DNA from: Euryodendron excelsum
Taxonomy: Eukaryota > Streptophyta > Magnoliopsida > Ericales > Pentaphylacaceae
Assembly: GCA_033060915.1 (NCBI GenBank)
Contig: CM065386.1
Location: 6,430,001-6,494,000, forward strand
Direction of reading: 5' to 3'
Length of the DNA: 64,000 bases
Below the pieces are notes generated by a model. The model was given only the letters and a program-made list of their open reading frames with translations, was not told where the DNA came from and did no database searches. Within the stretch, counting starts at the first letter, position 1; the number at the start of each line of letters is the position of its first letter. Positions 57,401 through 64,000 of this stretch are shown here, in pieces. The position numbers and the translations under genes are program-made.

Positions 57401-60320
57401 ATGAGGTGCCTGGTTAATTAGCAATTGAGATATCTAGGGTAACCCTTGTGCTGGAGATCAACAACTGGTATCATGGTGTTCTTCCAGTTTTGTCAATTAG
57501 GTGCTACAAAGGGCATCCATATTAGTATGAACAAGAAGACTACAATGCTTAGGGAAGAAACAGGACAAGAGCTTCTGCCTGGATTTTGATAGTATGCATT
57601 AGCTCTTTGGATCATTGCTGCCCCTGTACCAGCAGCATGCTCTTCTTGATGTGATGTTTGTTTTTCCAATGAGAGCTGCAGTGGTTCTTTGTGCTTCTGT
57701 GCTTATTCCTATTTCACAGGTGTCACTTGTTGTGCCCACAAATTTTGACACCTATATTCGCATTCTCTGGTTTCATATTGCAACCATTTAGTGTTCTGAT
57801 GTTTATCTTTTGGTTTTTTGGGGCGGGGGGCGTAGCTATTAGAAGAGAACTGGACATCAAGCCAGTCAAGGTGCCGGTTTATGGTTTATTAGTTTTACCA
57901 GTGGTTCAACAGGTGTTATAAAACTAAATATATTTTATTATCTACAACGAAATATATATTATATATTTTATATAGATAAAGTACAAATAAGGAAATGTAT
58001 GGAGTGATGACTGGTTGTGCTTAGTTTCATAGCCAGTTCAAGTGTCCAGCCGGTTAGGCTAAATTTTATGAGGTTTGAACCAAGCTTTGAAATTTTTTAA
58101 GACGCATTGATCTGTTGTCTTAATGAAAATATTGGAGGCCCCACACGTCAGCATGCTATCTAAGACATCTCTGACTTTGAAAATGGTAAATGGGCCCACC
58201 CGGTACTATTACAGCAGCTCAAACATAAAAAATGGCCAGGAGCCCACACAATGAGCATCGGAAATCAAAGCGCATGCACTGGTTTATTCTTCACCATCCA
58301 AACTTGTGAGCCGAACCGCCAGACCCTTCAGTTCCTGTTCAACCAGCCAGTCGTTCAATACACTGCCAGGGGGAGGGATAAGTAAGTAAGAATTTTTTTA
58401 TCTGAAGTGGTAGGAAGCTTTAAGTGTATAAATCCTATGCAGAAATCCCTACACAATGTTTCTATTGAGGGTTTATTCTCTCCGTCCCACAAGTGAGAGT
58501 ATTCACACACACTCTTTAACTTGTGAACCGACTCCATTACCCCTTTGGAGGAGCAATTATCTCTTTTGGCCTGAATAACGTCAAGCATAAAGGGCCAGCA
58601 CTTCAGGATATTCTGAGTCTCCTTGAAATCCCGCGGGCCTTATTGAAGGGTCCGTGTACTACAGATCAGTTGTTACCATGTACCATAAGTAAGTAAGAAT
58701 ATTTTCATTCAAAGTGGTAGAAGCCAATGCATAGTCAATGTATACCAAAAGAGAAAAGCAGTAAGTATATAAATCCTATGCAGAAATCCATACTCCATCT
58801 CCCTAAAAAATCTTTAGATGTTTCTATGGAGGGGTTTACTCTCTCTTTCTCACAAGAAAGAGTGGCCACACACACTATTTAACAAGTGAACCGGCTCCAT
58901 TACACCTTCAGAGGAGCAATCATCTTTGTTGGCCCGAATCTCATCAAGCATAAAGCATAAAGGGCCAGCACTCCAGGATATTCTCAGATGCTTGAAATCC
59001 CACGAGCCTTATTGAAGGGTACATGTACCATAGATCAGTATTTCCATGGGAATAGTGATGGCAACCCCACCAAATGCGAAAGAAGCTGTTACAACTCCTT
59101 GCGACATTACATTTGATGAGTAAATGTTTTCTAATTAACCTGATTCCTTACACATGCAACACCTCCATAAGGTACACAATGCCCTGTCTAACTCATATTA
59201 TCAAGTGTAAGGATTTTTCTATGAGCAATCACACAAATGATCACCTAGGGTGAAGCCTTGGTGTCACAAACTCCTTTCCATGTTAGAATTAGTATCTCCA
59301 ACCAAGCAACTATGAAAGGATTTTACCTCAAACCTCTAGATCAATAAGCCCTCTCATCCTCCCTGTTTCTCCTAATAGCCACACTGTATAGATCTCCAAC
59401 AACTAAACCATGATAGCAACCCCCTCCATCATGAACCAACAAACGATGACTGACATCTCAAACCACTGAGTCTCACGATAAGCCAATATATTTGCAATAG
59501 AGGCCCAAACATTTTAGTTCATTAATATACCAACAAAAGTTGAAAGGTAGGTCTCCAGCAAAAGTTGCTTTCTTCATTTGGAGACTGCAGTCTTGGATTC
59601 TATTCTTACTATTCATAACCTTGGTAGAGGGGTGCATTTTGTGTCCTTGGTAAAGGGGTGCATTTTGTGTAGAAGAGCAAAGGAATCAATAAACCACCTT
59701 CTCATTCATTGCGACGTAGTCTGGCAGCTATGGAGCCTACTTCTATCAATTTTGGTGTACTTTGGGTAATGCCTGGGACTATTCCTTCTTTCTACATGTC
59801 ATGGCACAGAGGCTGTGGGGTAAGGAATTCTATGAAGGCCTGGAGGATAGCTCCGTTATGTGTGATGTGGTGTATTTGGAAAAAGCGAAACTGGAGGACC
59901 TTGTCCATAGTTTGAAATCATTTTTTGTTGAATATGTTTGTGAATCGTCTTTAACTTTAATTGATTTTATAGGTGATCTGAATTTTGGAGATGGGGTATA
60001 ATTTTGTATATAGCCTGTGTACAGAAGTTGTGCCCTTTTTGTGCCTGTTATATAATTATCCCTAGTTTTAAGATTAACCTTGACTTCAGTTAAAGTAGAT
60101 GGGCGGATATAGATCAAATTATGGAGCTTGTCCCCATGCCTTTACAAATTTGAATTTTCATTGTAAATTTATAAGATATTTTGGTGGTCTATGATATTCG
60201 TAACAGATGACATAATGTGATAATCTGTTTGCATGCTAAGGTAGTAGCTTTCTTGTTTTGCAGGTTTGATAAGGAGCTTAAAAAAGTGGTTGCTATTAAA
60301 GTTATTGACTTGGAAGAATC
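54471..60320 (+). CDS. STE20/MAP4K-type protein kinase, first two coding exons (3' part beyond the window)
   Basis: Exon 1, 54471-54565, encodes MADVAALAEATGSRFSDLEL and the glycine loop IGRGSFGDVYKA. Exon 2, 60264-60320, encodes FDKELKKVVAIKVIDLEES, with the ATP-binding Lys in VAIKVID. Junctions are GC|GTAAGT and TTTTGCAG|GTTT, and the split Ala codon joins correctly. Together they give the first 50 residues plus two bases of a germinal-centre-kinase-like Ser/Thr kinase, matching the start of Arabidopsis AT3G15220/AT1G53165 (from memory). The rest of the kinase lies past 64000: I searched 60321-64000 for the expected EDEIEDIQ-type next exon and did not find it. Intron 1 is 5.7 kb and intron 2 exceeds 3.6 kb; both are loaded with repeats. 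Plant MAP4Ks act in SIK1/MOB1-type growth and stress signalling. Confidence 0.88.
55677..56381. mobile_element. hAT-type MITE, 705 bp, with perfect 8-bp target duplication
   Basis: The ends are CTAAGAAGCACGGACAC at the left and, read inward from the right, CTAGGAAGCATGGACAC: 17 bp with two mismatches. ATTTCTAC directly flanks both sides (55669-55676 and 56382-56389). An 8-bp duplication is the hAT hallmark. Subterminal GGACAC/GTGTCC repeats (CGGACACGGACACGG and GTGTCCGACACGTGTCCG) are probably transposase-binding repeats. No coding capacity. Confidence 0.9.
58376..59040 (+). repeat. Diverged tandem duplication, two ~310-350-bp units
   Basis: 58376-58683 and 58686-59040 share in order ATAAGTAAGTAAGAAT, ATAAATCCTATGCAGAAATCC, GTTTCTAT(T/G)GAGGG, GTGAACCG(A/G)CTCCATTAC, GAGGAGCAAT(T/C)ATCT, CATAAAGGGCCAGCACT and AAATCCC(G/A)CG(G/A)GCCTTATTGAAGGGT. 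The second copy has extra blocks. They sit inside MAP4K intron 1. The element type is unknown. Confidence 0.85.
59555..60000 (+). pseudogene. LINE reverse-transcriptase 3' fragment (zf-RVT region)
   Basis: Translating across two frameshifts gives PAKVAFFIWRLQSW, then GCILCRRAKESINHLLIHCDVVWQLW (CxxC...HxxxxHC), then WVMPGTIPSF and APLCVMWCIWKKRNWRTL. This is the zinc-binding zf-RVT tail of plant non-LTR retrotransposon ORF2. A 26-bp tandem duplication (GGTAGAGGGGTGCATTTTGTG and its copy) causes one of the breaks. The upstream endonuclease and RT core are absent, as expected for a 5'-truncated insertion. It lies in the sense orientation of the host intron. Confidence 0.8.
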
Positions 60321-62140
60321 GTGAGTATATAGCTTTAATTATGTCTTCTCTTTACAATGTATGCGTTGTTGTACAATATCAGATTATTCCTTCTCTTACT
60401 AGAAATGCTCATTTATGCTTTAAATCGGTCCTTTGTACTTCTCTCTAGAATAAACCTGTATACCTGGAGGTTTTCTTTTTCTGTACAGCTATAAGGAGGT
60501 GTTTGATTGCTGCCAGTAACTGCTTGCTGATAGACTTGCATAACCATTCTTGTAGTGTAAACTGCTGCTTACAGCATAACATAAGATGCCTGGATCCATC
60601 TCATACCGCTACATGAATTTATAGAAGAATTACTCTAAAGAAATTAGACCTATCAAAGAGGTGCACATATCTCATCAGTTTCTGTCTTAGTTATGCATTG
60701 GTGATTTTCATAAGAGATGATTGATTGAGGGAGTAATATGCTAAACAAAATCACAGATATACATGAATTCAAGGCGGTGGTTAATTTGCTATTATTAAAT
60801 GTGCAATAAGTTGGTTGATTAACTGGGCTTTGCTGAACATTGGATAGAATCGATAGGTTGAGCACGGCCTTTGAGCAAGGGGAATGACTTAAGAACAACC
60901 TCGGAGATGTTGCTATTGCTGTGGTTATTTGTCTACATTTCTTTTCTTTTTACTCCCCCTGAGGCATTTTTCCTTACTTGATAAAAAGCCGAGACAAGCA
61001 CCAGAATGTCAAAGCCACCTATAACTGAGCTTCTCGAATATCTGTCAAAGAAGGAAGCCACAAACTTGGCCAATATCTGTCAAAGCTGGCTGTGTGGCTG
61101 CAGAGGGTAAACATTGTATGCTAAGAGTGACAATATGGGTTATACGGAAATGGTTATAATGCAGATGAAATATCTGGGACTATGACTTGGTACATAAAAT
61201 CCCACTGGAAAAGGTTGATTTGACGTTAAGAAAATTCTTACGGGGACCTAAACTTCTTGAAACCTTATTTTTTTTTTTTTTATATTTGTTTTCTTTGGGG
61301 AATAACGCAACTTCTATAGCAGAAAACTGCTGTGTTAGAAGTCCAATTAGCGCAGATAAACATTTACAATAAAAATTTGAGAATCTCAAGTTGGGTTTCT
61401 TTACATCATCTTTGTGCAGATTTCTAGTTACAGCCACGGGCACTTTACAGTTTTCAACCACCCCGAACTCTGGGCTTTATTATTTTGCTCACTTCAAGTG
61501 GCATAATTAAATGCTCTGTGGTCTGTTCTCTTGGAAGTTTGGCCATAATGGTTAGTTGAAAAAGGTTACTACACAGTGTTGCACCTGCCAATACAGGGTG
61601 CTGGGAAGGGTGGATTGGGTGCAGATGTGACTTTGGTGTTCGTACCACAATGAAGTGGCTGCTTTTAGAGTTGAGCTTACATTCTCGCAGTTATACACAA
61701 AAGTGTTATGATCCCAGGAAATGGTCCTGTGTCCTGAAATTTTTATGGCATTCAGGTTTTCTCTTGATAATGGTACCCATTTTATTACTACCAAACCTAG
61801 GAAGGGAGAAGCAAAGGGTGCGTGTCGTATTAGGATGGAGAAGTGCATTTGTTACATAACTTAATGAGTATTTAATGAAACTTATACAATAGTTGATTTT
61901 TCTAGTCAGACTATGAAGATGCAAGCATGGTAGATTTGTTAGGTACGTGAAAGCTAGGTTCTAAGTTATTCCACATGCGTAAATGAATATCGGAGCTTTA
62001 CATAATCATGTTCCGTTAGTACATGAAACACTTTCCAATTTTTTCATATGGCCATGATAATTGAAGCTTTTTTTTAAGCTAAAGTGGTAGTAGTGTAGAG
62101 CTAACAGGTATTTGATTAAGATACTAAGACGCTTCCGGTT
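60321..62140 (+). other. MAP4K intron 2, first part
   Basis: Starts at the donor GTGAGTATAT. No exon of the kinase and no clear repeat was found before the tandem array at 62141. Confidence 0.5.
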
Positions 62141-63349
62141 GTGAGCCGGGGTAATCAAACAGTCCTATGCAAGAAGTTTATCTTGACTGAAGTTATGCTG
62201 CATGGTTTTATGGAGAGTAGTGATGCAGGATGGGCCAGTCATGGACTTGGAGATTTTAATTATTCAGAAAAACTTAGATATGTTTGGCTTCTACGTCATG
62301 CATTTTTTTATTATAATTGCCTTCTACTTATATGCAATGATGACCACATGTTTGGGGGATTGTGTGAATGATGTGCAAGGCCATAGAAGTCTTGCAGAAA
62401 AGTGAATGCTTTTTTGTACAGTCAGATGATCATCTGCATGCTGTGAGCCGGGGTAATCAAACAGTCCTATGCAAGAAGTTTATCTTGACTGAAGTTATGC
62501 TGCATGGTTTTATGGAGAGTAGTGATGCAGGATGGGCCAGTCATGGACTTGGAGATTTTAATTATTCAGAAAAACTTAGATATGTTTGGCTTCTACGTCA
62601 TGCATTTTTTTATTATAATTGCCTTCTACTTATATGCAATGATGACCACATGTTTGGGGGATTGTGTGAATGATGTGCAAGGCCATAGAAGTCTTGCAGA
62701 AAAGTGAATGCTTTTTTGTACAGTCAGATGATCATCTGCATGCTGTGAGCCGGGGTAATCAAACAGTCCTATGCAAGAAGTTTATCTTGACTGAAGTTAT
62801 GCTGCATGGTTTTATGGAGAGTAGTGATGCAGGATGGGCCAGTCATGGACTTGGAGATTTTAATTATTCAGAAAAACTTAGATATGTTTGGCTTCTACGT
62901 CATGCATTTTTTTTATTATAATTGCCTTCTACTTATATGCAATGATGACCACATGTTTGGGGGATTGTGTGAATGATGTGCAAGGCCATAGAAGTCTTGC
63001 AGAAAAGTGAATGCTTTTTTGTACAGTCAGATGATCATCTGCATGCTGTGAGCCGGGGTAATCAAACAGTCCTATGCAAGAAGTTTATCTTGACTGAAGT
63101 TATGCTGCATGGTTTTATGGAGAGTAGTGATGCAGGATGGGCCAGTCATGGACTTGGAGATTTTAATTATTCAGAAAAACTTAGATATGTTTGGCTTCTA
63201 CGTCATGCATTTTTTTATTATAATTGCCTTCTACTTATATGCAATGATGACCACATGTTTGGGGGATTGTGTGAATGATGTGCAAGGCCATAGAAGTCTT
63301 GCAGAAAAGTGAATGCTTTTTTGTACAGTCAGATGATCATCTGCATGCT
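62141..63349 (+). repeat. Four near-identical 302-bp tandem copies
   Basis: The units start at 62141, 62443, 62745 and 63048, each opening GTGAGCCGGGGTAATC and ending CATCTGCATGCT. The unit length is 302 bp; the third has one extra T in a T-run (303 bp). I saw no other difference between copies. It lies inside MAP4K intron 2. The repeated ~100-codon open frames arise only because the unit is repeated, and the frame shifts at each junction. Confidence 0.95.
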
Positions 63350-64000
63350 GTTATCCTGAAAAGAAATTAGATCTTAAGAGTGTCTGCCTCCAGATGCGAA
63401 AGATATTTAAGATACAAATTATATATGTGATTATGTTGTAAATGATTTAACTATGCATTGTAAATGGAAACTCAAATGAGGAAATTTAGTACTTTGGAAA
63501 ATAGATGTCATTGATCTTTGTATTTTCCTTCTGCCATGTGCCATAAGCCGTGTTAACAAAGTATTTACATAAGTGAGCAAATAAAATCATTATGAAGTTT
63601 TTGTAGTGAAATTCCACCTTTCTCAGTGCTGTGTTTACCTGCATGGTAATACAAACTTTTCTGACTATGCCATTGTACGGCTAATCAAATGACATCTTGT
63701 TGCTGTTTCTATCCATATCACAGCCTTTGCGTTTGTTTTATCAAGTTTTAGTATTAATGGAGGTTTGGCATAATATCAACTATCTTTCTTAAGTGAGAAC
63801 TCCTGAAAGTTAAGTCAATGTATTTTTGGAACACTGAAGTAATTCAATCCCTCTTATGATCTTATCAACCATTTATCTCTTTCTTAAGTGAGAAATCAGA
63901 AATTTGTGTATAAGAGTTTCAGTGAATGTTTCATTCTGCCACACAATTTTCCTGTGGTTATAATTGGAAGTCAGATTTATGGAGTTCATAACCTGCTTCT
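63350..64000 (+). other. MAP4K intron 2, right part
   Basis: AT-rich, no exon or repeat recognised up to the window end. Confidence 0.4.

Larger units (their letters stand above)
54566..60263 (+). other. Intron 1 of the MAP4K gene (5.7 kb)
   Basis: GTAAGT..TTGCAG. Contents: the hAT MITE at 55677-56381, possibly inside an older relative; (GA)n at 57240-57265; a diverged tandem duplication at 58376-59040; and a LINE fragment at 59555-60000. The 57450-58350 stretch has nothing recognisable beyond short AT-rich repeats. Confidence 0.8.

Noticed and set aside
59830..60117. Minus-strand 95-residue frame
   Set aside because: It is antisense to the LINE zf-RVT fragment, which explains the region better.
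62141..63312. Repeated ~101-codon and 67-codon open frames in the 302-bp array
   Set aside because: The unit is not a multiple of three, so the frames shift each copy; they have no kinase similarity and arise from repetition of a chance frame.
60321..64000. Further exons of the MAP4K kinase
   Set aside because: I looked for the segment that should follow LEES and for the kinase HRD/DFG motifs and found none; they must lie beyond the window.
1..64000. CRISPR arrays, bacterial operons, phage or organelle genes
   Set aside because: None seen; the introns, retrotransposon lineage and gene families are those of a plant nuclear genome.

Overview
This is plant nuclear DNA from a eudicot. Genes are sparse and intron-rich, the spacers are AT-rich and full of (GA)n/(CT)n tracts, and both class I and class II transposons are present. 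Seven protein-coding loci of recognisable plant families were found, plus one candidate micro-ORF. The species cannot be named from the sequence alone.

Layout. 1-9967: one Ty3/gypsy LTR retrotransposon of the Tat lineage. It lacks about 154 bp of its 5' LTR at the window edge and is coding-dead. It carries gag-pol, an RNase H followed by a second archaeal-type RNase H, an array of eight 60-bp repeats, and an antisense spliced extra gene with its own TATA box. 10804-10896 (-): candidate 30-residue Cys/Lys micro-ORF. 11920-13987 (-): 3-hydroxybutyryl-CoA dehydrogenase-like gene ending in a peroxisomal ARL signal. 19437-22586 (+): intronless phytosulfokine receptor (PSKR2-type LRR receptor kinase). 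25150-31400: cluster of MITEs, a solo LTR and a 1.15-kb foldback element. 31720-33034 (+): small SBP-box gene of the SPL3/4/5 type with a miR156 site in its 3' UTR. 34095-38991 (-): five-exon PP2C. 41546-42226 (+): serine-rich protein of unknown function. 42752-44932 (-): seven-exon bHLH-MYC_N-domain protein (RSS3/LHW-related, labelled WNK-related in Arabidopsis). 45-53.8 kb: gene-free, with MITEs and hairpins. 53.8-64 kb (+): 5' UTR and first two coding exons of an STE20/MAP4K kinase. Its introns hold a hAT MITE with a perfect 8-bp target duplication, a LINE fragment, a diverged tandem duplication, and four near-identical 302-bp tandem copies.

From memory of Arabidopsis, the order MAP4K, WNK-related, Ser-rich protein, PP2C, SPL, 3-hydroxyacyl-CoA dehydrogenase matches AT3G15220 to AT3G15290. 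The receptor between the dehydrogenase and SPL corresponds to PSKR2 (AT5G53890), which in Arabidopsis lies beside a second WNK-related gene (AT5G53900). The window therefore looks like an ancestral block that was duplicated and split in Arabidopsis. These genes do not form one pathway. They cover peptide-hormone perception, phase-change transcription control, phosphatase and kinase signalling, and peroxisomal acyl metabolism.
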